This document shows, in pieces, positions 1 to 13,329 of a stretch of DNA of 64,000 bases (the first letter of the stretch is position 1; each line of letters opens with the position of its first letter). Position numbers and translations under genes: made by a program. Source of the stretch: Benincasa hispida (Eukaryota > Streptophyta > Magnoliopsida > Cucurbitales > Cucurbitaceae); the NCBI RefSeq assembly GCF_009727055.1, contig NC_052350.1, positions 14,823,182 through 14,887,181 on the forward strand. The letters run 5' to 3'. The notes under the pieces were generated by a model. It did no database searches, was not told the origin of the DNA, and saw nothing but the letters and a program-made list of their open reading frames with translations.

Positions 1-479
1 CTCTTTCTTAGCAGCCAATCCTCACACCGCGGAAGTCAGCCAACCCATTTGCCAATTGCAATTCCCTGACCAACCAATTTCATCCCTTTTCATGCTTTAA
101 TTTATTGTCTATTTCAAAATGCAGAACAGACAAACTAATTCTGTGAAGAAGCAAGGGATTTCACTGTAAGGAGTAAACGACACCATTCTCGATTACATTT
201 TACAGGTACCCATCTGGATATGTTTGTGTTTTTCTCTTGTTTGATGGTTCTTATTTATGTATTTTTTAGTATCATACTGTTCATTTAATCTAATTTCACC
301 CTTTACTGTTGTAAATTTGAGATGTGATTAATTGGGTCCAGACTTCATTGATTAAAGAACATAAAATTTCATTTCAAAATTCATCTGGGTAATGTGGGTT
401 TTGCGGTGAAAAAGGCTAATTCCTGTTAATTTATCTCGTTGGGTGGCTTTTTTGTTGTTGTAGTTAGTGATTTGCACGC

Positions 480-722
480 CTGTCCTTAATCATTCCCTCC
501 ATATTCTCTCTCTGAATTTGTTATTCATATTATTTATTCTTCTTCTTCTCCTTCTTCCGCCTCCATTTTCTCTCCGTGTCTTTGCCTTCTTCCTCTCTCG
601 TACGTTCTCTCTACTGGGTTGTGAAGATTGTACAAATTCCATAAGCTTCTACAAGCTGGGATTGGATCTGGGTGCTTGTTCTTTTTCCTGTTATTCATTT
701 CCCTGACGTTTTATTCAACCAG
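480..722 (+). other. Probable 5' leader exon of the villin gene
   Basis: This CT-rich, ORF-poor stretch looks like a plant 5' untranslated leader. It ends in a good donor (CCAG|GTACTT, exon end at 722). The next good acceptor before the villin start is TGGCAG at 2491-2496, which would leave a 25-nt leader piece (2497-2521) in front of the ATG. The intervening intron would be 723-2496. The transcription start is not marked by an obvious TATA box, so the 5' limit is a guess. An alternative donor is TTTTACAG|GTACCC near 206. The first 480 bases hold no gene that I can see and probably contain the promoter. Confidence 0.4.
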
Positions 723-2521
723 GTACTTAAATATTTCGGCCTTTTCATTCCTCTTTATCTTCCTCTTATTCATATGGTGCATTAATTATGTTTATCCTAG
801 GGAGTTTTAACCTTTCAGTTCCCTAAATACAACAAGATATTCCTTGTTCACTTGTTTTGTTCCTTGGTACCATTGGCTTTGTGGGATATGCTTGTCGAAG
901 AGTAAAAGTATATGGTATTTTCTTTGTTGAGCCTGAAAATTTTGTTAATAAAACACTTGCTCTGTTATGGTATATATCAAATTGAGGAATGAATTATCCA
1001 GTATGCAAATATGAATTATCATATTCATGCTGCAAAGCGCTTCCATGGGTTAGAATTTGAATGCTGGGAAGATCTTGCCATGTACAGTTGAGAATTGTAT
1101 ATGCATGTCACCTTTTATTTTTCTGGGTACGGAAAATTCGTTTCTAACTTCTGAGTGTTTGAGTCTCACAGTCATGTCTTCATATAAGTAAATTTGATAA
1201 TCTGATATATTGCTCATTGCACTTCCCACTCTCTAATTAATGGACCATCAGGTTTTGTTGATTTCATCATTTCGATGTATTTTGTTCTTCTGAGGTGCAA
1301 GCTTTACCGTCCGTGAGGTGTAATACTAGTTTCTTGGATTGTAAACATACACTTCGTTTAATGTTTCAACAGTTTGCCCTAAACTGGTTTAATGTTGGTT
1401 ACATTTTCAAAAGGAAGCTCCTCATTACTTAAAATGCTTTGTACTAATTATTATTTACTTAGAAAATTTTGTTCAATTAGTTCATGTTGTGTCTTGGTAT
1501 GAGCATCAAATCATTTAAACCGAGCCATACTACTCAGGTCTTATGCTTGAGGACATATATGCTTACATTCACAAGTAGGAGAAATGTTGGTTACACGAGA
1601 TATTGTGTGAAAAGAAAGCATTAAAGATAAAGTTTTTTCTATGCTGCAATAGTTTACCTCATTAGATCGACAGATTACAAGAATATGCAAAGGAAGGGTG
1701 AATTCTCAGAGCGAGCTACGTTAGTGGTCTAGGATTTTGTGGATGCTGGCATGCCCTGCATCAAAGGAAAAAACCTTTATGAAAGCATAATATAAAGTGC
1801 TAAGCTTTAGTTGGATGATAAGTTTTTATTTGTGCAAAAGAGTAGTGGAAGAAAATTGGGCAAGCTCTATTCTTCGAAATGACGTCTGTTACAATTTGGA
1901 AAGGAAGACAGAGAATATACTGGGATAGGACAAGAGAATGACAGAGATCTATTAGGGATGCACCTCCTTGAAACACACTAAGTCACTAACTCATTTAATT
2001 CTAGATTTGGTTACTGGTTACTGAAATTGGAAAATAATTTTGTCTCTTCATAGTGAGACAAGTAGAATTGTCTCATAACTTCAATCAACATTTTTGGGAT
2101 GGTTTTGTCTGTATTATTTATTCTTTAGTCAACAGAGATCTTAATGTCAAAACTAGTTTAGTATTTCTTATCGTTATCCCACGAGCAAGTCCTTGTGACT
2201 TCAGAATGTATTTTGCATTTTATGAGCCTCTTTTAAATTCAGCTACTTCACATCACTGTTGAGTTCATTGTAACTGTTTATGCCAATTTCATGACTCAAG
2301 GAGGTAATTTTACCTCAACAGTTCCACAGCTAATGTCACTTGTGAGAATTTTTTGGTAAATGAATTTTTTTGGTTGTGAAAAGGGGACTTCAACTTGTGA
2401 TAAGATTTATTTTGATTCGTAGCTAGTCTCAACTCAATGATCTGTTACATTTGAAGAAACCACTTCACACTGACTTTATGTGCCCAAAAGTGGCAGGTAA
2501 CCACAGAGTTGCCAATATAAC

Positions 2522-5500
2522 ATGGCTGTCTCCATGAGAGATTTGGACCAAGCTTTTCAGGGTGCAGGCCAGAAAGCGTATCCTTAAGTCATGTGACTTA
2601 AAGCATGCTTATTATCAGTACTTTTATGGTATATTTTTTCTATTTTCTAGTAAATCTAGCTTATGAGGTAAATTTTTTCCTATGGCAATTGATAACATTT
2701 TCCAACAAACCAAGTTTGCACAGTTAGTAAATATACTAAAATTTCATTTTAACAGTCTCTAACGTCTATCTTCGATCACTTTATAATATGATTTACAATT
2801 GCTTCATCTCTTGCATCTGGAGGTTTCTATTTCATTTTCCTTGACAATAGATAGTGGACTTGAAGTATGGCGCATCGAGAATTTCCGCCCTGTTCTTGTA
2901 CCAAAATCATCTCACGGCAAATTTTTCATGGGAGATTCATACATAGTCCTCAAGGCAAGTGGTTTTGGTTTGGTTTTTTACTATTTGCTTTGACAAAATT
3001 TGTCTCGACACTAGACATTTTATTTTAATAGGTATCCTTAAACAAACATATTGCAGAACATTATTTTATGTTAAATAAGGCTGAACCCAATCTTTCTGCT
3101 CCAGATGCAGTGGATGTAGATCTGCTTCCTTTATGAAAACTATCAAAACGTTAGCTTCTCATATTTTCTTTTGGACAGTAGTTTTTAAATTAGTTGTCAC
3201 GTGATCTGTCTCCTTGCATCTAATTCAATAAAGGTTAGATGCTAAAAGGATGAAGGAAAGAGATGGGATTTTGTTTCATTATTGACTTTATTAATCTGTT
3301 GTGGGCTTTTAGCAGACTTGGATTTGAGGACATAAAGCCTATTATGGTTATCCTATCCCCATTCCGTTTCTTCTTTAAAATGTATTACCCCTCCACGTTC
3401 TTTCTTATAAGGAATTGCAATCATTTTGATGAAGTAACTGCAACCTGCTATTACAGCAGCATGCCAGCATTAGAAGAAGAGGAGAAAAAAAGCCCCTTTT
3501 CGTTCTTGGTACCTCCAGTGATTCCTGTATTTTGTGTATTCTTTGCAGACCTCATCCTTAAAAAGTGGTGCTTTGCGGCATGATATTCATTATTGGCTTG
3601 GTAAGGATACCACTCAGGTAAGCTCAAATCAATCGGTTCTCGTCTGGTGGTTATTTCTTGGTTCACAAATTGAATTTTTAAGACCTGTCAATTTAGGATG
3701 AAGCTGGTACTGCAGCCATCAAAACAGTTGAATTGGATGCAGCCCTTGGAGGACGTGCTGTTCAGTACCGTGAAGTGCAAGGCCATGAGACAGAGAAGTT
3801 CTTATCATATTTCAAACCGTGCATTATACCACAAGAAGGTGGAGTTTCCTCTGGGTTCAAACATGCAGAGGCTGAAGAACACAAGACTACGTTGTATGTT
3901 TGCAAAGGAAAACGTGTTGTTCATGTTAAAGAGGCAAGTCTAACCTCAGATATGCAGCTGATAAGGAATTAGCTTTTCCATTTGCTAAGTTTTTCATTCT
4001 GTTGGCAGGTTCCTTTTGCTCGATCTTCACTTAACCATGATGATATTTTCATTCTTGATACCAAGTCTAAAATATTCCAATTTAATGGTTCCAACTCATC
4101 CATTCAAGAGAGAGCGAAAGCATTGGAAGTAGTTCAATACATTAAAGATACATATCATGATGGAAAATGTGAGGTAGCCGCCATTGGTAAGTAACACAGA
4201 AATTAGTAGTCCAGCGCTTTTTTTGTTTTTGTTTTGTTATTTTTATTTATTTGATTAATTTTGTTATTATGAGTTTGGTTTACTACGTTTGAAAGCTCAT
4301 AGTTTCTACGTTTTTGTCACTCATAATCCAGTTATGTCTATTGTCATACAGAGGACGGCAAATTGATGGCAGATGTTGAAACTGGGGAATTTTGGGGTTT
4401 ATTTGGTGGTTTTGCTCCACTTCCAAGAAAAGTGGTCAGTGAAGGTGATAAAACGGTTGATTCACATCCAACTAAACTACTGTGGTAAATATATTACCCT
4501 GTTTTGTTTTGTTTGTTTGTTTGCTTTTTTTTTTTTTTCCATGTTTCATGAGAAATCATGACCATATCTTATCACTAGTTACTTGCTGCATTTTCAGTTC
4601 ATCCCTTCACAATAATGTATATTTTGGTGGAAAATAATCATATTTGCTTCCAAGTTCTATAATTCTAGCTTATTAAAGTGTTTTATTCAACTAATTAATG
4701 ATGTAGTTCTGATAGTAGTTTGTATGTCTTTGAAGTGTTGAGAAGGGCAATAGAGAACCTGTTGAGGCTGATTCTATAACTAGGGAGCTGTTAGAGACAA
4801 ATAAATGCTACATTCTGGATTGCGGGACAGAAGTTTTTATATGGATGGGAAGACATACTTCTCTTGATGGAAGAAAAAATGCCAGCAGAGCTGCAGAAGT
4901 AATTCCCTAGACCTCCCAGTTTATTTATTTTAGTTCTTATTGAAGACTTGAGAATTTTACATCTCTCCTTGTTAACAGGAGTTAGTTAGTGATCCTGATC
5001 GTCTACAATCACATATAATGCGTGTGATTGAAGGCTTTGAACCTATTATCTTCCGAGCCAAGTTTGATTCATGGCCTGAAACAGCTGCTGTATCTGTGTC
5101 AGAGGATGGTAGAGGCAAGGTTGCAGGTTAGTAAGAAGAAATTCTCTGATTTATGGTTCTTTTAGTAAATCTTTTGGTTTTCATTTTCCCCTGTTTTCTC
5201 ACTGTAATGTTGACATTTCTCCTGCTATTGTGTGATGTTCTCATTTTTCTTTTGGGGTTATCTTTTAGCACTTTTGAAACGTCAAGGAATTAATGTGAAG
5301 GGTCTTTTGAAAGCTGATCCCGTAAAAGAGGAACCTCAACCTTACATCGATTGTACAGGAAATCTACAAGTAAAGTTTCTAAAACTATCTAAAATTGGCT
5401 TTCTCTCTCTCTCTCTCTTCCTCCCCTTCAAGATAAGCTTCTGCAGTTGTAGTACCTTCTGACTTCTCTTGGGGAATCCAATTCTAGAAAATGTATGTTA

Positions 5501-8500
5501 ACTCCTTCTTTTCTCCACAAGGTTCGATGAGCCATTCTAGAAATTATGGTACAATACATATTGATATGGCAGAAGAAGGAACTGACAACCTGGGATGTAA
5601 GAAATAAATGAACATTTGCTTCACAATCAGTTTGAATGTAGGAAGACAAACATGATGATGGATGTCTTGGAAAATCATTGGAAACCAACCATAAATTTAT
5701 TGATTAATAGACACATGGTTCAAGAAGTGGTCTATTTTACTATGCATCAGCAGTGTTCCAATATGAAATAAGTTGAAATTTCTATAGCTGTCCTTAACAT
5801 AGAGATATCAGTAAATATGGTTAGATAGTTACCTCTTAGTTGCCTATTAATAATCTGCATAAATGATTTACCCAATGCTGAAAACTCCCAAATTTTTCAG
5901 GTCTGGCGTGTCAGTGGCCAGGAAAAGCTTCTTCTTCCTGTCTCTGATCAATCAAAATTTTACACTGGAGATTGCTATATTTTTCAATATTCATACTCGG
6001 GAGAAGACAAGGAAGAATATCTCGTTGGAACGTGGTTTGGCAAACAAAGTGTTGAGGTAGTTTTAGCTTTTCATTCCTAATTGCCAATTCCTTACAGTCA
6101 CCACCTCAACACCCTTGGTTGGACAAATAAAAATGGATTGTGTTGAAGTAGGAGTAGTGATGTTCCGATTTTGTCATGTTTGAAGCATAAAAATATTTGA
6201 ATAATGGTAATTGGAAAGTTGTTAAAGGCAACACTTTCTATAGGAAAAGTTGTAAGCATAGAGAGATTTTTTGTGGCATGTCCGGGTTTGATTTTATATA
6301 TTTATTATTTGTTTTTTGAGGAATATCTTATTAGTTCATTTCTTTTGAAATAGGGAGAAAGAGCCTCTGCGTTATCGCTGGCCAGCAAGATGGTGGAATC
6401 ACTGAAGTTCCTGCCTGTCCAGGTAGCTTCCACGATTTAAATTGTCTGCTTAATAAAATGTTAAATACAATTACTTATTCTGCGCCATCTCTAATTGAGG
6501 ATATCATCTTCGTTTCAAATTGCTAGGCTCGAATTTATGAAGGATATGAACCAATCCAGTTCTATTCAATTTTCCAGAGCTTTATTGTTTTTAAGGTATG
6601 TGTGGGTTACTTAATGGAAATGCATATAATTGTATTATATTAAATGTTTGCTTCTGGAGATAAATCTTTCTCTCTCTCTCTCTCAAGTTGAATTATTTCC
6701 TGAAGTTGAGTGATAAAAAATTTTGCAGGGTGGGTTGAGTGATGGATACAAGAATTACATCACAGAAAATGAAATTCCAGACGTGACAAATTCAGAAGAT
6801 GGAGTTGCATTGTTTCGAGTCCAGGGCTCCGGCCCTGAGAATATGCAAGCAATTCAAGTTGAAGCAGTACGTTACTCTTGCCCCATGGTCTTTTGCAGTT
6901 TCGCCTTGTGCATACTTCACACTAATATACACATTGTCGTTTTTTCTTCTTTTGCTTCCATCAGGTGGGATCCTCTTTGAATTCCTCTTATTCTTACATT
7001 TTACATAGTGGCTCTACTGTTTTTACTTGGTGCGGAAGTCTTACCAATGCAGATGACCAGGAACTTGTTGAAAGATTTTTAGATGTGATAAAGGTGATAG
7101 TTATATGTTTTAATGAACACGAATTTGTCGGATGGTTGAGTTCCTATGATAAGAATAGCTGAGTTACTTGTTACTTTTCATTGATGGGCACCATTATGAA
7201 TCCAGCTGCCATTAGAACGTGTAAATCGTATGTTGTTAGTTAAAGGATTTTGAGGGAAATAATCTCTCTGTGAAAACAAAAACTTGATGATCAGTTCAAT
7301 TGGACATGGAATATTTCTCAACTATGCATTCCTTTGGAAGTTCTTTTCTACTTTCGTTCAGACATCCGTCTTTGAAGTTCATCTCTGGAAATGTCTTCTC
7401 ATATAATTCCCAATTTTCTGCAGCCAAACTGTCAATCCAAGCAGCACAAGGAAGGCGCAGAGTCTGAACAATTTTGGGATCTGTTGGGAGGAAAATTGGA
7501 ATATCCTAGTCAGAAAATTGCACGGAATAGTGAGAGTGATCCACACTTGTTTTCTTGCACTTTTGCAAAAGGTGTGTTCAATTATATTTCAATTGTAAAA
7601 TGTACTATACCCTTTCATCATTATCCTTTGTTTTTGGTTTATAAGTCTAACTTTGTTCATGGCATTGATTTCGCTGCAAAAATGGTGGCATCATGCAGAA
7701 AATTTGAAGGTATTCTCTTCTTATTTATTTCTTGAAATCTTCTAAAAAGGAACATGCATCAATCAATTCTATCTTGAAACTTAAACAGGAGTTCTTAATT
7801 TCCTGTTCAAAAAAGTACTGCACCAAAGTTCCTGCGTTCTGTGTGCTCTGTAAAAATGTCTTATAGTATATGGTCTCAGGCAATGCCTTACGTTTCAGCA
7901 TGGTGTCATATATGTTGTAAAAGAATTTCACAAGCAGTTGTTTCCTATATCTTCTTCAGAACTTTATGTTATTGCAGGTTGCTGAAATATACAACTTTGG
8001 CCAAGATGATCTGATGACAGAAGATATCGACATTCTTAGTTGTCACTCTGAGATCTTTGTTTGGGTTGGTCAACAGCTTGACCCCAAGACTAAAGTGCAT
8101 GCTTTAAAAATTGGTGAGGTATGTTTTATTACTGTTCATCATGGGAATTCCTTTTTTGCTCTCTAACTTCTTTCTTCCACCAATCATCAGGAGATCGAAT
8201 CTTTGTCAAAACTTGCAAGCTATCATTTGCTCTTATGTGTGCTATAATGTCTTTTACTCGTGGTTTTCTGGGTATATCTTCTTATTTTCGTTTTTTTTTC
8301 TCTAATTCTTGACAGAAATTTCTTGAGATCGATTTTTTTCTTGAAAAATTGCCACGCGAAACTCCGATATATATCGTCATGGAAGGAAGTGAACCACCTT
8401 TCTTCACACGTTTCTTCTCATGGGATTCTGCAAAATCTGCAGTAAGAATTATATGTTTATTAAGTTAAAATTATCTGTATTCCAAAATTCTGACAATAAT

Positions 8501-9718
8501 CTGATTGCTTATTTCATTTGAATTTTCTTTTTGTTTCTTTTAATTATTCGAATACAGATGCACGGAAATTCATTTCAGAGAAAGCTTGCATTAGTCCGAA
8601 ATGGCGGTACTCCTACTGTAGATGTAAGTCTTCTTCTGGTTCTTCTATTCAGTCATTTTTAAGAGCTGACCACTGCTCTGAAACAAGGTTTTTAAAAGTA
8701 AATTGAATAATTTGATCTTGACCTCTTGGGATCAATGATAATTAATACAATATTATGAGAGGTCCTTCAGCAACACATCTTACTTTGTTTCCTATCTTGA
8801 AAAGGGGTATTTGAGAAGGCTATTCAGCTACTATTTAGTTAGAATTTGTTAGATGTGTGTAGTTAACATTCTTTTTTGATGGCTCAGAAACCGAAGCGGA
8901 GAGCTCCTGTAATGTATGGAGGAAGGTCCAGTAGTGTGCCAGAAAAATCACAGCGCTCAAGGAGTGTGTCGTTTAGTCCCGATCGAGTCCGTGTGAGAGG
9001 AAGGTCGCCGGCTTTCAATGCATTAGCTGCAAACTTCGAGAACCCAAATGCTAGAAATCTTTCTACTCCTCCTCCAATGGTTAGAAGATTATACCCAAAA
9101 TCTGTCGCTCCTGATTCATCAAGGCTGGCTTCTAAAAATGCAGCCATAGCAGCACTTAGTGCAAGTTTTGAACAGCCACCGCCCGCCCGAGAAGCTATTA
9201 TACCTCGCTCTTTGAGAGGTATGAGTTCATCTAAGTTTCACCCACAGTTCATTTACAACCATCGCGATTACCTAGTTTAATAGAATTCCTCTTCGTTTGT
9301 GTTTCTTAAGGGAGCCTAGGTGCCTTGAAGCCGAAACCAGAGTCGGACAATAAGGAGAACTCCATGAGCAACAGAATAGAATCTCTTACCATACAGGAAG
9401 ATGTGAAAGAGGGTGAAATTGAAGATGAGGAAGGTCTCACAATACATCCATACGAATCCCTTACAACAAATTCAAGTAATCCAGTATCAGACATTGATGT
9501 GACGAAGCGAGAGGTAAGAATTTGTTGATGAAACCATTGGATGAAAACCGACCAAATCTTTAATCAACATCGAGTTCTGACGTGTGGAATTTGAAAATGT
9601 GCAGACATACCTGTCGTCGGCGGAGTTCAGGGAGAAATTTGGAATGACAAAGGATGCTTTCTACAAGCTACCCAAATGGAAGCAGAACAAACTTAAAATG
9701 GCCTTGCATCTGTTCTAG
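2522..9718 (+). CDS. VLN4: Villin, VLN4-like actin-binding protein, 22 coding exons
   Basis: Villins bind, bundle and cap actin filaments in the cytoplasm, in a calcium-responsive way. Coding exons: 2522-2577, 2855-2954, 3549-3617, 3697-3933, 4009-4186, 4352-4484, 4736-4898, 4979-5126, 5269-5369, 5901-6056, 6354-6422, 6527-6595, 6729-6866, 6965-7093, 7424-7571, 7699-7709, 7978-8118, 8316-8441, 8558-8623, 8888-9218, 9320-9513, 9605-9718. Phases agree throughout and give 958 aa without an internal stop. The N-terminus ([19 protein letters not shown]) and segments such as [33 protein letters not shown] and RIYEGYEP mark gelsolin repeats 1-6, roughly residues 15-745. A basic, Ser/Pro-rich linker follows (about 747-920). 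The headpiece runs from 922 to 958 and ends [17 protein letters not shown]. The ATG at 2522 is the conserved villin start. Odd points are two GC-AG introns (after 2954 and 3933) and an 11-nt microexon (7699-7709). Assignment to VLN4 rather than a close paralogue is from memory of the family. Confidence 0.95.
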
Positions 9719-10240
9719 ATCTCCCTGCTAACAATGCCTTTGATTGCTCGTCGTCGAGTTTTGGTTGCCAGGTAGGTGATCGTTTTCCTTGCAACAGTAT
9801 CGATTCGCTTACTTTGGCATTCCATAAGATGTTACTAATTGATTGCAGCAATATTATTCTTTGGCAGATGTTCAACTCAGAGTTCTTAATGGAGAGCCGG
9901 TCGGTGCATTTTAAGCTGTTTCTGCTCCCAAACATACTCAGAGGTGTTCTTAATTGGTTCTAATGCTTTTCACTAGCAGTTGAGTTAGTTGTGCGATATA
10001 TTCTTTGAAAATTGGTTTGATGTGAGCAATTTTGGTTTTTGTTATCTAATTCTTTTCTTGTTCATTGGGTTTTGTTTTTTTTTTTAATTGAAAAAAAAAG
10101 GAGAGGAGAAAAAAACAGAGAGATAGCAGTTTACTTTTAGTTGTATTGATTGATGATCGAGGATGGAACCATGTACAGCATTGTAAAAATTAGTCCTCTC
10201 ATTTTTGTTCATTTTTAAAATAAAAAGTGTGATTTTTAAA
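9719..10240 (+). other. Villin 3' untranslated region with a probable intron
   Basis: Downstream of the TAG stop there is a plausible short 3'-UTR intron, 9772-9848 (donor CCAG|GTAGGT, acceptor GATTGCAG). An exon-like stretch follows, running to an AATAAA hexamer at 10219-10224. An intron this close to the stop would usually be tolerated only weakly by nonsense-mediated decay. Here it starts 53 nt after the stop, right at the usual 50-55 nt limit. The 3' end is inferred from the hexamer only. Confidence 0.5.
10219..10224 (+). terminator. Candidate poly(A) signal AATAAA for villin
   Basis: AATAAA lies about 500 nt after the villin stop, within T-rich sequence. It is the first canonical hexamer downstream. 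The genome is AT-rich, so the hexamer alone is weak evidence. Confidence 0.4.
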
Positions 10241-10361
10241 TAGTATTTTCCACATTTTCTTCCTATGTGTGCTGTTTGTTTCACATTTTTCAAAAAAAAT
10301 AATTGTTTTTGTTTATTGTTTCCTGACTTTTTTTTTTTTTTTTTGTTAAAATTCAACACTG

Positions 10362-10440
10362 AGTTTAGTTCATGCTCAACTGGCATTTGTATGTATCAAA
10401 AGTTAAGAGATCTTTAGTTCAAATCTCTCCATCCGAGTTG
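10362..10440 (+). mobile_element. tRNA-derived SINE-like scrap
   Basis: TGCTCAACTGG (close to a pol III A box) is followed about 45 nt later by AGTTCAAATCTC (close to a B box), and then by an A-rich run near 10445. This is the arrangement of tRNA-derived plant SINE heads. No complete tRNA cloverleaf can be drawn, and no target duplication was found. Confidence 0.3.
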
Positions 10441-13329
10441 TAGTTAAAAAAAAAACTTCAAATAATTTTGCTTGAATATTATTAATTGAAATCTTCTGAA
10501 AGAATATTATTGGATGAGCATTATTGAATTTCTTATTTCAAACCATGGTCCTTTATTTATTTATTTATTTTTAATTAACAAGTTCTCAATAAATAAACTA
10601 TATTTTTAAATGTTTTAAACTCCTAATAAGTTCTCTAAATATCGTTTTAAAAAACTTGTGTTTTCAATAAATTATTAAACATAAATACGATACGAGACTG
10701 CTGAAATTTATTAATTATGGCAAGGTTATTTTAATGGATAGTATGTTAATTTATTGAAAAATAATAATGGGTAGAAAAAAAAAGTATTCACAAATCTAGC
10801 ATTAATTTTCTAAAGTTGCAAATATAGCAAATGTTTTAAATATGGTTTTTGTTTTTGTTATTATTCCAATTTTATCCTCATTTGTATATCAATGAGTATA
10901 TTTGATAATACTTTTATATTTGGTATATTTGTAAAATTTTGAAAATCATACTAAATTTATAATTTTTAAGATATTTTTTTTTGCTATTCTTGCAATTACT
11001 CCGATTTCTTGGAAATAATGAATTTATGAGGATTTTTATCTTCCTTTTTGTTAAATTTTGTAGGTGATTCAAAAATTGAATTGGGGTAAAAATTGTAATT
11101 TAACGTGTCAAATTTGATGAAGGTGAAAGTTTTGGTTCGAAATGGATGCAAGTCACGAGTTTAGACTTAAAATTGATTTTCTTTCGTAAACTATATTATT
11201 CATGATTATTAAAAGTTATATTTTGTTTTTTCTTGAGATATTATTATATAAGTCTTGTTGATATTTGTTCCGTGTAGGAAAGTTCGAATATAGTTGATAT
11301 TATAAAACTGAAAAAAAGTAGCATCTTTTGTTTTTTCTTTAAATAATTCTTTTTTTGAAACGTTTCTATACATTTTAAAAGTTTTTTTTTTTTTTTTTTT
11401 TACTGTTTATTATTGGCCAAATTCTAATATTATTTCATTTTCTAATTATCGACTAATCCTTCAATAAAACTATCGAAGCTAAATCGTTGACAATACTATG
11501 TTCCTGAGAATAAAGAAGGTATGAAAATAAGTTGGTCCGGAGATAAGATGTCTGATAATAAAAAATGACGGGTTATGTATGGAAATAAGAATAAGAATAA
11601 TATGTAAGAATAAGATGTTTGATAACGTGTTAAACTTTTTTTTTCAATGATAAAGTATAAAATTAATAAAAATTAATTCTCGTTTGTTAATTTATTTTTA
11701 TTACATTAAGTTATTAAATTAATTTTAAGCCATTAAAATTTAAATGAATTTAACCACCCACCCTCCAATTTAATATATTTATTATCAATTAAATTTTTAT
11801 ATTACACATTTATTTTATCAGTTTTGATTTAAAAAATATTGGTAATTAATTTAAATATCTATTTTTTATTGTAAACTTTATTAATTAACTAATGGTTTAA
11901 TGTTAATTATAGCTATATATATATATATATATATATATAAAGAAGTTGATATAAACTAATTGATTAAATAATCAAATATTGTTTTAATTTTAAAAAATAA
12001 CTATGATTATAGATTAAACTACAAGTACAAATGTACAAGATGTTTAATTGAAAAAATAACTTATTTATATTAGTTAATTAATTAATATTTTTTTTTGTAA
12101 AAGACTAATTAAAATTTTAATAAATAATTTATAATGTTAATATATATTACCAATAAAAAGAGATTTAAGCAAATATAATCATGGTTATTCTTTTTTTTTT
12201 ATAAAAAGAATATGTGTTCATAATTAATTCATAATAATAGAATAAATTATATATTAGCATTATTATTAATAAAATTAATATATATGTCATTATAAAATTA
12301 ATTTAAACATATTTATAAAATTATATAGTAATCACTATCAACAAAGAAGAAAAACAAATGAAAAGAATAGATAAAACGTAAGTGAGAGAGAAAAACCATT
12401 AGAAATGAAGAAAACCCATCTATATTGGGTGGTTATGAAAAACTTCCGCAGATGGGAATATGAAAATGTCTTGGAATAAGATGTTCTCATTCCCAAAGTT
12501 AAAAACTTGTACCAAACATGATAATAAATATTCATTTCTTATTCTCACTCTTTATTTCCATGAACCAAATGGGCTATTATATTTGTATTCTTACCATACA
12601 AAATGTTTAAAAGAACAAAATCTTTTGAACCATGCCTATTTGGTTTAACGAAGGTATGTATTAACTCTTTTTGCCAACGAAATTAATATTTTGGTTAATG
12701 TCCATCAATATTTCATAAACGAAAAGCGTAGTTGATGGTTTGTTGTTCACTATTTTGTAAGGTGTAATTGTTCTAATTTCGTTGCTCTCAACCTTCTTTT
12801 TTTAGTTTGGAAGATCATGATACTTGTTGGCTTTCAATCTTGCTAATGAAGTTAGGTTGGTCGATTAATCGTTTTTGCTTTAGTGTGCTCTTCCCAGAAA
12901 AAATTAAAAAAAAAAAAACTCTTTTCGTCAACATGGACGTACGTAACTTAATTACATCCTCGACCAAGGGTATGTTCAAATTCAACCAATATGTTTGAAC
13001 CAATTTTTTAAAAAGAATTTATATATAAATATATTTATTAACCACCGTCAGAATTATGATATTGGCGAAACAATATTTGTTTTGGGCATTAACTCCTTGG
13101 GCTTTCATGAATTGTCTCTGGTTTTGTTTCTAGTGGTATCTACCTAAGAGGTCGTTCTTCAAGTTGCCAAATCTATAGAATATTTCTTTCCTTATTTAAC
13201 TTATTCAACATAATATTTTATTTGGGATGTTTTCTGTTTTGGTGATCTGATGATTTTATATGGGGATATTTTCCTTCATTTTGCTATGTTATTCAAACTC
13301 AAGTTGTCCTCCTACTAGGGCTGCTGCAC
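10441..13329. other. AT-rich intergenic DNA, no gene seen
   Basis: The stretch is strongly AT-rich, with poly-T runs (for example 11380-11400) and a TA microsatellite. Two stretches near 11515-11640 and 12440-12650 resemble each other in opposite orientation: 'TATGGAAATAAGAATAAG'-like on one side and its reverse complement on the other. They could be the ends of an old terminal-inverted-repeat element of about 1.1 kb, but the match is loose. The ORFs here are short and AT-biased. Confidence 0.6.
11914..11939. repeat. (TA)n microsatellite
   Basis: An uninterrupted TA dinucleotide run of about 26 nt. Confidence 0.9.

Noticed and set aside
467..810. Two overlapping frames in the first kilobase
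   Set aside because: They come from CT-rich leader-like DNA of the villin gene and show no protein-like pattern.
10362..10440. A tRNA gene
   Set aside because: Only A-box and B-box-like pieces are present; no acceptor stem or cloverleaf can be formed.
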